DNA of 64,000 nt from Shinella lacus (GCF_010994755.1 NZ_WHSB02000004.1:434001-498000), one strand, 5' to 3'; shown: positions 8,200-17,846, counted from the stretch's first letter. Translations and numbers: made by a program. The notes: generated by a model not told the origin, from the sequence alone.

Positions 8200-10119
8200 T
8201 CAGAAGTCTTCCCATTCGCTCGCCTTGAGGGCCGCATTGCCGTGTGACGCCGGTGCGGAACGCCGTGCCGGCGCGGAGCGGGCCTGCGACGACGCAACCG
8301 CTGCCGGGCGGCGCTGGCCGCCGTCGCGGAACTGCGCGAGCAGGCCGGAAAGCGAGACGGATTCGCTTGCAAGCGTCTGGCTGGCGGCGGATGTCTCCTC
8401 TACCATCGCCGCGTTCTGCTGGATCGACTGGTCCATGCTGTTGACGGCGGCGTTGATCTCCTTCAGCGCGGTCGCCTGCTCACGGGCAGCCTCCACGATC
8501 GAGACGACGTGACGGTTGATCTCCTGCACGCCGGAGACGATGCCCGTCAGCGCCGTGCCGGTCTGCCCGACGAGGGACACGCCGGCGCGGACCTGTTCGC
8601 CGGAACTGTTGATCAATTGCTTGATCTCCTTTGCCGCCGTGGCGGAGCGCTGGGCGAGTTCACGGACCTCCTGCGCGACGACGGCAAAACCCTTGCCCGC
8701 CTCGCCGGCCCGCGCCGCCTCGACGCCGGCATTGAGCGCCAGCAGGTTTGTCTGGAAGGCGATGTCGTCGATGACGCTGATGATGTTGTTGATCTCGGTG
8801 GACGAGCGCTCGATCTCGCCCATTGCGGCAACCGCCTGGGCGACGACGTCACCGGACTTTTCCGCGTTGCGGCGGGTTTCGGCAACGAGCGAGCCCGCCT
8901 CTTCCGCCCGCTTGGTCGAGTCGGCGACCGTCGTCGATATCTCGTCCAGCGCCGCCGCCGTCTCCTCGACGGAGGCCGCCTGCTGCTCCGTGCGGCGGGC
9001 GAGATCGTTGGTGGCACCGCTGATCTCGCGGGCACCGGCATCGATGGAGCCGGCAATGCGGCCGATCGCCTCGACGGTCTCCTGCAACTTGCCGATCGAG
9101 GCGTTGAAGTTGACGCGCAGCGTATCGAGTTCGGCGTCGAAGCCCTGCGTGATGCGGTAGTCGAGGCGGCCGTTTGCCATCTCTTCGAGGGCGAGCCCGA
9201 TCTCGCCGACAGCGGTCGCGGTGCGCGAGGCCTGGATGGAGCGGGCATCCGCATCGGCGCTCATGCGGGCATGCTCGGCGGCGGCGCGGTCTGCATCGAC
9301 ACGCGAGCGTTCGTCAGCCCGGGCGCGGGTCGCATCGCGAACCTCGGCAACGGCGCGCGCCAGGTCGCCGATCTCGTCCTTGCGGCCGTCGGTCACCGAC
9401 TAGCTGTCCAGTTCGCCGCGGGCCATTGCCCCAAGCGTGGCGCGCAGCTGGCCGACCGGGCGCGTGATCGAGCGGCTCGCCAGGAAGGCAGCGGCAAGCG
9501 CCAGCACGACGGCGACCGAAAGCTCGATCATCGCCAGGTTCCCGAAGCCGCTCGCCGACGTGCGGACATCGCCGCCGATCGTCTTGTTGAGGTTCTCTTG
9601 GTAGTCGATGAACTTGTTGATGGCGCCGAGCCAGGAGACGAAGAGCGGACGGGCCTTTTCGAGCAGCACAGTATGTGCGTTTGCCGCGTCGCCCTTGGCG
9701 ATCAGATCGATGATCTCGGCCACGAGCGGATTGGTCTTCGCCTGGATGTCGGCGATTTCCGCGAGGATCGTGCGTTCCTCGGCGGTTGCACCATCGGGCG
9801 GCGTCACCATGTCCGCCATCTTCTTTTCGTTTTCGGCATAGGTGGCGGCGAGCTTGTCGATCAGCGCGATCGCCTCCTTGCGCTCGTCGTCCGAACTGAC
9901 GAGCACCACGTCACGGATGGCGATGGCGCGGTCGTGCACGCTGCCGCGATAGTTGATCGCGAAACGCTGCTTGACGCTGTTAACATCGTTGATGCGGCCA
10001 AGGTCGTGGTTGATGCTGTTGACCTGCGAGACCGATGTCCACGTCAACACCATCATCAAAACGACGAGAAAGCCGAAGCCTAGCCCGAGACGGGTGGAAA
10101 TTCCGAAGCGCATGCCCAT
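8200..10119 (-). pseudogene. Methyl-accepting chemotaxis protein, interrupted by an in-frame amber codon
   Basis: A complete chemoreceptor reading frame of about 639 positions is broken only by TAG at 9402-9400 (codon 240). Upstream lie a start ATG at 10119 (MGMRFGISTR), a first membrane helix (LGFGFLVVLMMVLTWTSV), a helical-bundle sensor domain, a second membrane helix (LSVAVVLALAAAFLASRS) and the start of the HAMP domain ending GELDS. Downstream, in the same frame, lie the rest of HAMP ([12 protein letters not shown]) and a full signalling domain with the conserved hairpin tip region ([20 protein letters not shown]). The C-terminus ends in EWEDF, a CheR/CheB-tether-like pentapeptide. The spacing across the stop fits an intact HAMP, so this is a point nonsense change, not an indel. 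A GTG at 9396 could restart a soluble fragment. It could also be a sequencing error. Confidence 0.88.
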
Positions 10120-10360
10120 AGTCACATCTCCCCCGATGAGTAGCCACGCGACATGGCCAGCCATAAGCCGGGTCGCGACTGGCATTCCGTAATGTCCTGA
10201 AAAGCAGAAATTTGCGGCTTTTCGCGCCGCGCACGCAATGGGTATCGGCCGCCAGAGGCAGCTCCGCGATCAAGCAATCATTGCCGCCACCTCATCGATC
10301 GAGGCAGCCTTTCGCTATGAACTATAATATTTCACAGGATAGTTAAGAATGTACTGATAC

Positions 10361-10389
10361 AAAAAACCCCGGCCGCAAGGCGACCGGGG
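10361..10389 (-). terminator. Rho-independent terminator of leuA
   Basis: Read on the minus strand, CCCCGGTCGC and GCGGCCGGGG form a GC-rich stem around CTT, followed by six T. It lies 28 bp after the leuA stop. Confidence 0.85.
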
Positions 10390-10416
10390 CGCATTCGATT
10401 GTGACGCGCAAACGGC

Positions 10417-12126
10417 TCAGCCGCGGATCGCGAGCACGCGGTTGGCGGCCGAAACGATGGCTTCGAGCGAGGCCGTCACGATGTTGGTGTTGATGCCGAC
10501 GCCGAACAGTTTGCCGCCCGGATGCTCGACTTCCACATAGGCGATGGCGGCGGCGTTCGAGCCGTGCTGGAGCGAATGCTCGGAATAATCCGCCACGGAC
10601 ATCGGGATGCCGAGATAGATCGACAGCGCGTTGATGAAGCCGTCGATCGGGCCGGTGCCCTTGCCTTCGATGCGCTTCGTCTCGCCGCCGTCGGTGACCT
10701 CGGCCGCAACGATGCGCGTGCCTTTCTGACCGGCATCGTCCGGATAGGTGTGGTGATCGACGAAGCGCAGGCGCGTGCCGGGCTGCGTGACATACCGATC
10801 CATGAAGCTCTGGTGGATGCGCTTCGAGGGCAGCTCCACGCCCTCCTCGTCGGTGATGCGCTGGATTTCCTCGCGGAACTCGACCTGCAGGTTGCGCGGC
10901 AGGTTGATGCCGTAGTCTTCCTGCAGGATATAGGCGATGCCACCCTTGCCGGACTGCGAGTTGATGCGGATGATCGCCTCGTAGGAGCGGCCGACATCCT
11001 GCGGGTCGATCGGCAGGTAGGGCACTTCCCAAAGCGGCTTGTTGGCCTTCTTGATGGCCTTCATGCCCTTGTTGATGGCGTCCTGGTGCGAGCCGGAGAA
11101 GGCCGTGTAGACAAGTTCGCCGACATAGGGGTGGCGCTCGGGAATGGCCATCTCGTTGGAATATTCGTAGACCGCCTTGATGCGCTCGATGTCGGAGCAG
11201 TCGAGCTTGGGATCGACGCCCTGCGTGTACATGTTCAAGGCCAGCGTGACGACGTCGACATTGCCGGTGCGCTCGCCATTGCCGAACAGCGTGCCTTCGA
11301 CGCGGTCCGCACCCGCCATCAAGGCGAGTTCGGTGGCGGCGATGCCGGTGCCGCGGTCGTTGTGCGGGTGCAGCGAGATGATGACGTTCTCGCGGTTGTC
11401 GATGTTGCGGCACATCCACTCGATCTGGTCGGCATAGATGTTGGGCGTCGCCATCTCGACGGTCGAGGGCAGGTTGAGGATCAGCTTGTTGTCGGCCGTC
11501 GGCTTGACGATCTCGACGACCGCGTTGCAGATCTCGAGCGCCACTTCCAGCTCGGTGCCGGTGAAGCTTTCCGGCGAATATTCGAAGCGGTAGCCGCCGC
11601 CGGCCATGGCGGCCATGTCGGTGATCATCTTGGCCGCATCGGTCGCGATCTGCTTGATGCCGGAAACATCCTTGGCAAACACCACGCGGCGCTGCAACTC
11701 GCTGGTGGAATTGTAGAAGTGGATGATCGGGTTATGCGCGCCTTCCAGCGCCTCGAAGGTGCGGGTGATCAGCTCCGGCCGGCACTGCACCAGCACCTGG
11801 AGGGAAACATCCTTTGGCACGTTGCCCTGCTCGACGCACCAGCGGGCGAAGTCGAAATCGGTCTGCGAGGCGGAGGGGAAACCGATCTCGATTTCCTTGA
11901 AACCCATGTCGAGCAAGAGCTGGAACATGCGGGCCTTGCGGTCGTGGCCCATCGGGTTGATCAGCGACTGGTTGCCGTCGCGCAGGTCCACCGAACACCA
12001 GATCGGCGCCTCGGTGATCACCTTGCCGGGCCAGGTGCGGTCCGGGATGTTGATGGTCGGGTAGGCCTGGTACTTGGCGGCGGCCTCGGGCATGCCCTGC
12101 TTGGGCGTATGGGTCTTCAAAATCAT
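10417..12126 (-). CDS. leuA: 2-isopropylmalate synthase
   Basis: 569 residues from the ATG at 12126 (MILKTHTPKQ). It condenses acetyl-CoA and 2-oxoisovalerate, the first committed step of leucine synthesis. The catalytic TIM barrel occupies about residues 30-320, with the substrate/metal motifs SVDLRDGNQ, GFKEIEIGFPSAS and HPHNDRG. A linker and the C-terminal allosteric leucine-binding domain follow (SFMDRYVTQPGTRL to VVSAANRVLAIRG). The length and the IPDRTWPGK start mark the long LeuA type. It is monocistronic, with its own terminator downstream. A 389-bp upstream region holds a candidate leucine-rich leader peptide at 12291-12416. Confidence 0.95.
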   Translation of the reverse strand: MILKTHTPKQGMPEAAAKYQAYPTINIPDRTWPGKVITEAPIWCSVDLRDGNQSLINPMGHDRKARMFQLLLDMGFKEIEIGFPSASQTDFDFARWCVEQGNVPKDVSLQVLVQCRPELITRTFEALEGAHNPIIHFYNSTSELQRRVVFAKDVSGIKQIATDAAKMITDMAAMAGGGYRFEYSPESFTGTELEVALEICNAVVEIVKPTADNKLILNLPSTVEMATPNIYADQIEWMCRNIDNRENVIISLHPHNDRGTGIAATELALMAGADRVEGTLFGNGERTGNVDVVTLALNMYTQGVDPKLDCSDIERIKAVYEYSNEMAIPERHPYVGELVYTAFSGSHQDAINKGMKAIKKANKPLWEVPYLPIDPQDVGRSYEAIIRINSQSGKGGIAYILQEDYGINLPRNLQVEFREEIQRITDEEGVELPSKRIHQSFMDRYVTQPGTRLRFVDHHTYPDDAGQKGTRIVAAEVTDGGETKRIEGKGTGPIDGFINALSIYLGIPMSVADYSEHSLQHGSNAAAIAYVEVEHPGGKLFGVGINTNIVTASLEAIVSAANRVLAIRG

Positions 12127-12290
12127 CGTCTTCGTCTCTTCGTCGTCCCGGCATTCGCGAAAGCGTCTTAGCGCAAGCGTGCGCATTTTGCGACGGCGAA
12201 TGCTGGCCGTGGGCGGCCAAACCGGAATTAATGCGTAGGGTGAAACGAGGAGCTATGGCCTGGGCGGGCTTTTCGGCCGCCGGGCGCTCC

Positions 12291-12416
12291 TCAACGAACC
12301 CGGCAACCGCGCGTAAGGCCGAGAAGAAGAAGCGAGGAGAAGCCGCGCGAACGCTCACGAACAGCTGCGCTGCCGCGGGAAACTCGTTCGATGATCTGTG
12401 CGCTGGTCTTCAACAT
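12291..12416 (-). CDS. Candidate leucine-rich leader peptide upstream of leuA
   Basis: A 41-codon frame runs from the ATG at 12416 to the TGA at 12291, entirely upstream of leuA. Codons 29-34 are CTT CTT CTT CTC GGC CTT, giving SSLLLLGLTRG. CTT is an uncommon leucine codon in this GC-rich genome, whose genes mostly use CTG and CTC. A run of rare codons for the pathway's own product is the hallmark of attenuation leaders. Hairpins follow between here and leuA (TGGCCG/CGGCCA near 12205; GCGCA/TGCGC near 12178), but no clear U-tract terminator is visible. The mechanism is therefore open, and the ribosome site is weak. Confidence 0.45.
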   Translation of the reverse strand: MLKTSAQIIERVSRGSAAVRERSRGFSSLLLLGLTRGCRVR

Positions 12417-12460
12417 GAGGCCGTCTATACCGGCGGGAGGCGCAAAGCGCAAGCGCCCAA

Positions 12461-12490
12461 AAGAAAAAGCCCTCCACGACGGGAGGGCTT
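12461..12490 (-). terminator. Terminator of the clpP paralogue
   Basis: On the minus strand AAGCCCTCC and GGAGGGCTT form a perfect stem, followed by TTTTCTTTT. It starts 26 bp after the clpP stop and separates it from the leuA leader region. Confidence 0.85.
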
Positions 12491-12515
12491 CGTCAATTCG
12501 GAAAGGCGGAAAGCC

Positions 12516-13094
12516 TCAGATGTCGCCCTGCGAGGTGACGATGCGTGAGACCAGGCCGTAGCCCTTGGCCTCTTCGGCCGAAAGCCAGTAGTCGCGGTCC
12601 GTGTCCTTGGCGATCTTCTCGATCGGCTGGCCGGTGGCCTCGGCGAAGATCCGGTTCAGGCGCTCGTTCATCTTGATGATTTCGCGGGCCTGGATCTCGA
12701 TGTCAGACGCCATGCCACGGGTGCCGCCCGACGGTTGATGAAGCAGGAAGCGGGTGTTCGGCAGGCAAAGCCGGCGTTCCTTCGGCGTCGCGACATAGAT
12801 CAGCGCACCGGCGGAGGCGACCCAGCCCGTGCCGATCATCCAGACCTTCGGCTTGATGAACTTGATCATGTCATGGATCGAATCGCCCGATTCGACATGG
12901 CCGCCCGGCGAATTCACGTAGATGCGGATGTCCTCGTCGCTGGCGGCGGCGAGCGCCACGAGCTGCGAGCAGACCTTCTGCGCCAGTTCCTGGTTGATCG
13001 GCCCATAGATGAAGATCGAACGCGACTTGAAAAGGTTCGCCTCCGTTTCCTTGCCCAGGGGCAGTTCCGTCTTCTTGTCGTCCTCGTCGCTCAT
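12516..13094 (-). CDS. clpP: ClpP-family ATP-dependent protease subunit (divergent paralogue)
   Basis: 192 residues, with the serine-protease triad readable as Ser94 (GWVASAGAL), His119 (FLLHQPSGG) and Asp168 (TDRDYWLS). The chamber-forming subunit degrades proteins unfolded by ClpA or ClpX. The region around Ser94 differs from the GQAASMGA of main ClpP enzymes, and the N-terminus ([20 protein letters not shown]) is acidic and lacks the usual processed propeptide. It is thus probably one of the extra ClpP copies that rhizobia carry. It is not next to tig or clpX, the usual context of the main copy. Whether it assembles alone or with another ClpP is unknown. Confidence 0.85.
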   Translation of the reverse strand: MSDEDDKKTELPLGKETEANLFKSRSIFIYGPINQELAQKVCSQLVALAAASDEDIRIYVNSPGGHVESGDSIHDMIKFIKPKVWMIGTGWVASAGALIYVATPKERRLCLPNTRFLLHQPSGGTRGMASDIEIQAREIIKMNERLNRIFAEATGQPIEKIAKDTDRDYWLSAEEAKGYGLVSRIVTSQGDI

Positions 13095-13337
13095 GCAAAA
13101 TCTCCGATTGCTCGTCAGAATAGTCCTGTCGCTGTCAGATAATGCGACTCACCGGCCAAGACAATGCAACAAAACCGATAGCGCGCGATAGAGCACGTCC
13201 GCGCCACCGGAAAACAGGGTAAATGCCGCCGCCCGCACTTACGCAATTTGCGTATGGACTTGCCCGGAGCCTAGCTCCTAGGATGCGGTTCTCATTGACA
13301 AAACGCCGGGGCTCCCACCGGCGCAACAGGGGACACC

Positions 13338-13916
13338 ATGATCAGACGCATCACGCTGGCGCTTGCAGCGCTCGCCGCCACGACGGCACCGGCCTTTGCC
13401 CATCTCAACCCGCAAGAGCACGGCTCCTTCATGGCCGGCTTCTCGCATCCGCTGTTCGGCCTCGACCATATCCTCGTCATGGTCGCCGTCGGCCTCTGGG
13501 CGGCGCAGATCGGTGGCAAGGCGCTGTGGGCCGTGCCCACCGCCTTCGTTGCGACCATGGCGCTCGGCTTCAGCCTTGCGCTCGCCGGCATCGCCCTGCC
13601 CTTCGTCGAGCCCGCCATCCTCGCCTCGGTCGTGGCCCTAGGCCTGCTCGTCGCCATGGCGGTGAAGCTCGACACGGTCGTGTCGGCCGCGATCGTCGCT
13701 GTCTTCGCGCTCTTCCACGGCCATGCCCATGGCGGCGAACTCGGATCGGCCGGCGCGCTGTCCTTCGGCATCGGCTTCGTCATCGCGACCGCGCTGCTGC
13801 ATGGCGCCGGCATCGGGCTTGGTCTCGGCATCGCGCGGCTTTCCGGCGGCGCGATCGCGGCCCGTATCATCGGTGGCGCAACGGCACTCGCCGGCCTCGC
13901 CCTCGCCTTCGGCTGA
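13338..13916 (+). CDS. HupE/UreJ-family membrane protein
   Basis: 192 residues. A signal peptide (residues 1-22, cut near FAHLNP) is followed by six predicted membrane helices. The family hallmark HPLFGLDHILVMVAVGLWAA is at about residues 34-54, and a histidine-rich loop FHGHAHGGEL is at about 129-138. Family members transport nickel or cobalt or support hydrogenase and urease maturation. No hydrogenase or urease genes are nearby, so the metal and the target are unknown. It is monocistronic and convergent with queF. Confidence 0.85.
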   Translation: MIRRITLALAALAATTAPAFAHLNPQEHGSFMAGFSHPLFGLDHILVMVAVGLWAAQIGGKALWAVPTAFVATMALGFSLALAGIALPFVEPAILASVVALGLLVAMAVKLDTVVSAAIVAVFALFHGHAHGGELGSAGALSFGIGFVIATALLHGAGIGLGLGIARLSGGAIAARIIGGATALAGLALAFG

Positions 13917-13925
13917 TTTTTAAGA

Positions 13926-13945
13926 GGCGGCGGGCAACCGCCGCC
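13926..13945. terminator. Hairpin between convergent HupE-like gene and queF
   Basis: GGCGGCGG and CCGCCGCC form a perfect 8-bp stem around GCAA in the 32-bp gap between the two stops. There is no strong T-tract on either strand. Confidence 0.45.
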
Positions 13946-13948
13946 GCC

Positions 13949-14419
13949 TTATCCGCGTCCGCGATAGGGCTGCACGCCCTGGTCGGGCAGCCAGACGCCC
14001 TTCGGCGCCTCCCCCGTCTGCCAGAACACGTCGATCGGAATGCCGCCGCGCGGATACCAGTAGGCGCCGATCCTCAGCCATTTCGGCTGCAAGAGATCGA
14101 CGAGCCGCTTGGCGATGTCGATCGTGCAATCCTCGTGGAAGGCGCCATGGTTGCGGAAGGAATGCAGGTAAAGCTTCAGCGACTTCGATTCGACCAGCCA
14201 GCCATCCGGCACATAGTCGATGACGATATGCGCGAAGTCCGGCTGGCCGGTCATCGGGCAGAGCGAGGTGAATTCCGGCGCCGTGAAGCGCACGACGAAA
14301 TCCGTGCCGGCGTGGTTGCTCGGCACCTTTTCCAGCACCGCGGTGTCCGGATTGACGGGAAGCTCCACCGCCTGCCCCAGTTGCGACAGTCCCGATACGT
14401 CCGTCTTGCTCATCGTCAT
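13949..14419 (-). CDS. queF: NADPH-dependent 7-cyano-7-deazaguanine reductase
   Basis: 156 residues, the short single-domain type of QueF. It reduces preQ0 to preQ1 for queuosine in tRNA. The catalytic Cys54 and Asp61 sit in [14 protein letters not shown], and the QueF motif [12 protein letters not shown] follows at about residue 77. The start codon overlaps the stop of the upstream CDF transporter gene by 4 bp (ATGA), so the two are translated from one message. The other queuosine genes are not in the window. Confidence 0.95.
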   Translation of the reverse strand: MTMSKTDVSGLSQLGQAVELPVNPDTAVLEKVPSNHAGTDFVVRFTAPEFTSLCPMTGQPDFAHIVIDYVPDGWLVESKSLKLYLHSFRNHGAFHEDCTIDIAKRLVDLLQPKWLRIGAYWYPRGGIPIDVFWQTGEAPKGVWLPDQGVQPYRGRG

Positions 14420-15342
14420 GCCTCCTCGATCTTGACCCTGATACCATGCGCCTTTTCCGTCTCGGGCTCGACATGGATGGCGATCTGCGCGCCGGGCTGG
14501 ACGGCGCGGATGGCATCCTCCAGCCGGTCGCAGATATCATGCGCCTGCCCGACCGGCATCGACGCCGGCACGACCAGATGGAAATCGACGAAGGTCGCCG
14601 AGCCTGCCCGCCGCGTCTTCAGGTCGTGCACGCCGAGCGAGCCCGCGCCATGGGCGGCGATGGCCGCCTGGATGGCATCGGCTTCCTCCGGCTCCACCGC
14701 ATGGTCCATCAGCCCGTCGACCGAATGCGCGATGACCTTCCAGCCCTGGTAGAGAATGTTGAGCGCAACGAGCACCGCCAGCAGCGGATCGAGCACCGCA
14801 TAGCCCGTCGCGATCGCCAGCACGAGGCCGACGAGCACGCCGATCGATGTGACGACGTCGGACAGGATATGCTGGCCATCCGCCGACAGCGCCGGCGAGC
14901 GATAGCGCCGGCCGGCGCGGATGAGCACGAAGGCCCAGATCGCATTGATGACGCCTGCCAGGAAGTTGATGGCGAGGCCGAGCGCCGGCGCTTCGATCGG
15001 CGTCGGCGCCATGACCGCGGGCAGCGCTTCCGCAACGATAAGCAGCGCCGCGACGACGATCAGCACGCCCTCCAGAACCGCCGAAAGATATTCCGCCTTG
15101 TGGTGGCCGAAGGGATGCGTCTTGTCGGCGGGCTTTGCCGCATAGGTGATGGCCGCGAAGGCGACGATGGCGGCAACCACGTTGACGCTCGATTCCATGC
15201 CATCCGAGAGCAGCGCCACCGAACCCGTCACCCACCAGGCGACGAGCTTCAGCCCCATCACGCCGAGCGACAGCGGAATGCCCCACAGCGCCAGCCGCTT
15301 GACCGTCTTGCTATCCGTGTTTTCCATGGCCGTTCTTTCCAT
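14416..15342 (-). CDS. Cation diffusion facilitator transporter
   Basis: About 308 residues from the ATG at 15342 ([10 protein letters not shown]); a second ATG at 15327 is possible. Helices 1-2 hold [15 protein letters not shown], helix 5 holds [16 protein letters not shown], and a His/Asp pattern ([10 protein letters not shown]) lies between. These are the metal-binding signatures of the family (Zn, Fe, Co or Mn export). A cytoplasmic ferredoxin-like C-domain follows ([20 protein letters not shown]). It is co-transcribed with queF, overlapping by 4 bp. The substrate metal cannot be told. Confidence 0.9.
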   Translation of the reverse strand: MERTAMENTDSKTVKRLALWGIPLSLGVMGLKLVAWWVTGSVALLSDGMESSVNVVAAIVAFAAITYAAKPADKTHPFGHHKAEYLSAVLEGVLIVVAALLIVAEALPAVMAPTPIEAPALGLAINFLAGVINAIWAFVLIRAGRRYRSPALSADGQHILSDVVTSIGVLVGLVLAIATGYAVLDPLLAVLVALNILYQGWKVIAHSVDGLMDHAVEPEEADAIQAAIAAHGAGSLGVHDLKTRRAGSATFVDFHLVVPASMPVGQAHDICDRLEDAIRAVQPGAQIAIHVEPETEKAHGIRVKIEEA

Positions 15343-15382
15343 GCAGATGCAACCGAGTTGCAAAAGCCGTGCCCATCAACGC

Positions 15383-15416
15383 AAAACCGCGCGCACGGGG
15401 ACGTGCACGCGGTTTT
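15383..15416 (-). terminator. Terminator of trpE(G)
   Basis: AAAACCGCG pairs with CGCGGTTTT with an inner GCAC/GTGC stem. The symmetric sequence works on either strand. It lies 45 bp past the trpE(G) stop and before the CDF gene. Confidence 0.7.
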
Positions 15417-15460
15417 CTCTTGGGCCTGCTATCGGCCAGTTCGGCCGTTTTGTCAAAGCC

Positions 15461-17650
15461 TCAGGCGGCTTTTACCTTGGCTTTTTTGGACAGGTGCGCC
15501 ACCACGTTCTCGATCATGCGCATGCCGGCATCCTGGCCGAGCGTCATGATCGATTCCGGATGGAACTGCACCGCGGCGACCGGTTCGCTGGCATGTTCGA
15601 TGCCCATGATCGTGCCGTCCTCGCTCTCCGCCGTGATGATGAAATCGCGCGGCAGGGTCGAGGGATCGGCGAAGATCGAGTGGTAACGGCCGACCGTCAC
15701 CTCGCGGCCGAGGCCGGAAAAGACGATGCCGGGCTCCAGCACGCGGATGCGCGAGGGCTTACCGTGCATGGGAATGGCGAGCTGGCGCAAATCCCCGCCA
15801 TAGGCCTCGGCGAGCGCCTGGAGGCCGAGGCAGACGCCGAAGATCGGGAGGTTGCGGGCGCGCGCCTTCTTGATCGTCGCCTTGCAGTCGAAATCCTTCG
15901 GCGTGCCGGGGCCGGGCGACAGCACGACGAGGTCCGGCTTCAGGCGGTCGAACACCTCCCCCGGCACCGGCGTGCGCACCGTCGTCACATTCGCGCCGGT
16001 CTGGCGGAAGTAGTTGGCCAGCGTGTGCACGAAGCTGTCCTCGTGGTCGACGAGCAGGATGTTCACCCCCGCCCCGACGGAGGCGACGTCGCGCTGGACC
16101 TTCGCGGCATTGCCGGCCTTGGCGTCACGGATGGCTGCAATCATGGCGGATGCCTTCAGTTCGGTTTCGGCTTCTTCTTCTTCCGGGTTCGAATCGTAGA
16201 GCAGCGTCGCGCCGGCCCGCACTTCCGCAATGCCGTCCTTGATGCGGATGGTGCGCAGCGTCAGCCCCGTGTTCATGTCGCCGTTGAAGCCGACCATGCC
16301 GATTGCCCCACCATACCATGCGCGCGGGCTCTTCTCATGCGCCTCGATGAAGCGCATCGCCCACAGCTTTGGTGCGCCGGTGACGGTGACGGCCCAGGCA
16401 TGCGACAGGAAGCCGTCGAAGGCGTCCATGTCGTCGCGCAGGCGGCCTTCAATATGATCGACGGTGTGGATGAGGCGCGAATACATCTCGATCTGCCGGC
16501 GGCCGATGACCTTGACGGAGCCCGGCTCGCAGACGCGGCTCTTGTCGTTGCGATCGACGTCCGAGCACATGGTGAGCTCGGATTCGTCCTTCTTCGAATT
16601 GAGCAGCTTCAGGATCTGTTCCGAATCGGCGATCGGGTCTTCGCCGCGCTTGATCGTGCCGGAGATCGGGCAGGTCTCGATGCGCCGGCCGGACACGCGC
16701 ACGAACATTTCCGGCGAGGCGCCGACGAGATATTCCTGGTTGCCGAGATTGATGAAGAACGAATAGGGCGACGGATTGATCGCCTTGAGCCGCTTGGAAA
16801 TTTCCGACGGCTTGCTCTCGCAGCGCTCGAAGAATTTCTGGCCAGGCACCACTTCAAACAGGTCGCCGCGGCGAAAACTTTCCTTCGCCTTGACGACGAG
16901 CTCGGCATATTCGCCGGGGCGATGATCGCCATGCGGTGGGATGACATCGACCGTCTGGAACGGCTCGGGCTCGATCGCCTCGCCCTTGCCTTCCGTCGAA
17001 AGCCCGTCCTTGGCGAAATCATAGCGGTCGATCCAGGCCTTGGCGGCATAGTGGTCGACGACGAGGATTTCGTCCGGCAGAAAAAGCACCATGTCGCGCT
17101 GGTCGTCCGGGCGCTTCAGCTTCAGGTCGATCGCGTCGAACTGGAAGGCGAGGTCGTAGCCGAAGGCGCCGTAGAGGCCGAGGCTGGCATCCTGGTCAGA
17201 ATGGAAGAGGTCGGTGACGGCGCGCAGCACCGTGAACACCGTCGGCATCTTGGAGCGCTCTTCCTCGGTGAAGACCCGGTCGGGCAGGTTCACGTCGAGA
17301 TCGAGACGCGTCGCCGTGCGGGCGCCGAGAGCGAGTTCCGGCACCGCGGCCAGGCGATCGGCGATCAGGGAAAGCAGCACCTCGCCGCGCGCATTATACG
17401 CTTCGATCCAGACGGCGCGGCCGAAGGAGGAGATGCCGAGCGGCGGATCGACGACGGCGGTGTCCCAGCGGGTGTAGCGGCCGGGATATTCATAGTTCGA
17501 CGAGAAGACCGCGCCGCGCCGCTCGTCGAGCTTGTCGACATAGGCGGAAATCGAGTTCGCGTAATCTGTGGCGCGACGACGACGCGTGACGGTCACGCCG
17601 CCCTTCGTCTCGTAGGCTTCCGCGCCGTCTTCCAGAATTTTCGTGGCCAT
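15461..17650 (-). CDS. trpE(G): Anthranilate synthase, fused TrpE-TrpG
   Basis: 729 residues. TrpE (residues 1 to about 520) makes anthranilate from chorismate and carries [25 protein letters not shown] and the [20 protein letters not shown] block. TrpG (about 535-729) is the glutamine amidotransferase, with nucleophile Cys in [12 protein letters not shown] and His/Glu in FHPESIMT. The fusion in one chain is characteristic of rhizobia. The start ATG at 17650 follows ACGGAG. Expression is controlled by the upstream trpL leader and attenuator (17692-17809), so high charged tRNA-Trp should stop transcription before the gene. No other trp gene lies downstream. Confidence 0.97.
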   Translation of the reverse strand: MATKILEDGAEAYETKGGVTVTRRRRATDYANSISAYVDKLDERRGAVFSSNYEYPGRYTRWDTAVVDPPLGISSFGRAVWIEAYNARGEVLLSLIADRLAAVPELALGARTATRLDLDVNLPDRVFTEEERSKMPTVFTVLRAVTDLFHSDQDASLGLYGAFGYDLAFQFDAIDLKLKRPDDQRDMVLFLPDEILVVDHYAAKAWIDRYDFAKDGLSTEGKGEAIEPEPFQTVDVIPPHGDHRPGEYAELVVKAKESFRRGDLFEVVPGQKFFERCESKPSEISKRLKAINPSPYSFFINLGNQEYLVGASPEMFVRVSGRRIETCPISGTIKRGEDPIADSEQILKLLNSKKDESELTMCSDVDRNDKSRVCEPGSVKVIGRRQIEMYSRLIHTVDHIEGRLRDDMDAFDGFLSHAWAVTVTGAPKLWAMRFIEAHEKSPRAWYGGAIGMVGFNGDMNTGLTLRTIRIKDGIAEVRAGATLLYDSNPEEEEAETELKASAMIAAIRDAKAGNAAKVQRDVASVGAGVNILLVDHEDSFVHTLANYFRQTGANVTTVRTPVPGEVFDRLKPDLVVLSPGPGTPKDFDCKATIKKARARNLPIFGVCLGLQALAEAYGGDLRQLAIPMHGKPSRIRVLEPGIVFSGLGREVTVGRYHSIFADPSTLPRDFIITAESEDGTIMGIEHASEPVAAVQFHPESIMTLGQDAGMRMIENVVAHLSKKAKVKAA

Positions 17651-17691
17651 TCCCCAACTCCGTTTCAGGCCCGCTCCCTTGAAGGCGGCTT

Positions 17692-17729
17692 AAAAAAGCA
17701 AAAGCCGCCTCGAAGGTTTCGGGCGGCTT
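17692..17729 (-). terminator. trp attenuator hairpin (3' end of rnTrpL)
   Basis: Minus-strand stem AAGCCGCC/GGCGGCTT with an inner CGAA/TTCG pairing around ACC, followed by TTGCTTTTTT. A third copy of AAGCCGCC at 17691-17684 can pair with the same GGCGGCTT arm, giving an alternative structure. Confidence 0.85.
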
Positions 17730-17764
17730 GTCGTCTCAATCACGCATGACTGGTCAAGGCCGCC

Positions 17765-17809
17765 TCAGCGAGCCCACCACCAACCAGCAATGATGATCAT
17801 CTTTTCCAT
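17765..17809 (-). CDS. trpL: trp operon leader peptide
   Basis: A 14-codon gene encoding MEKMIIIAGWWWAR. Three consecutive TGG codons let translating ribosomes sense tryptophan and decide between the attenuator at 17692-17729 and read-through into trpE(G). The length and the WWWAR end match the S. meliloti peptide as I remember it, while the first nine residues differ. No ribosome site precedes the ATG, and the promoter places the transcript start at or next to the A of ATG. Confidence 0.9.
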   Translation of the reverse strand: MEKMIIIAGWWWAR

Positions 17810-17818
17810 GGCGACGAG

Positions 17819-17846
17819 TGTTAGCCTGAAGTTTTGCGGCGCGCAA
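17819..17846 (-). promoter_or_regulatory. trpL promoter placing a leaderless start
   Basis: On the minus strand TTGCGC (17846-17841), a 16-bp spacer and CTAACA (17824-17819) form a plausible sigma-70 promoter. The ATG of trpL begins 9 bp after the -10 box, so the transcript would start at the start codon. Confidence 0.55.

Larger units (their letters stand above)
17692..17809 (-). ncRNA. rnTrpL attenuator RNA (probable trans-acting sRNA)
   Basis: A leaderless RNA of about 118 nt runs from the trpL start codon to the attenuator T-run. In Sinorhizobium meliloti the equivalent released RNA (rnTrpL) acts in trans on other mRNAs, and its 14-residue peptide also has activity. Equivalence here is inferred from the same order, size and peptide end, not from expression data. 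Confidence 0.75.

Noticed and set aside
12150-12290. A classical leucine attenuator terminator before leuA
   Set aside because: Hairpins are present, but none is followed by a run of T, so only the leader peptide is proposed.
13338-14419. HupE-like gene as part of a hydrogenase or urease cluster
   Set aside because: Neighbours are clpP, queF and a CDF transporter; no hydrogenase or urease subunit is present.
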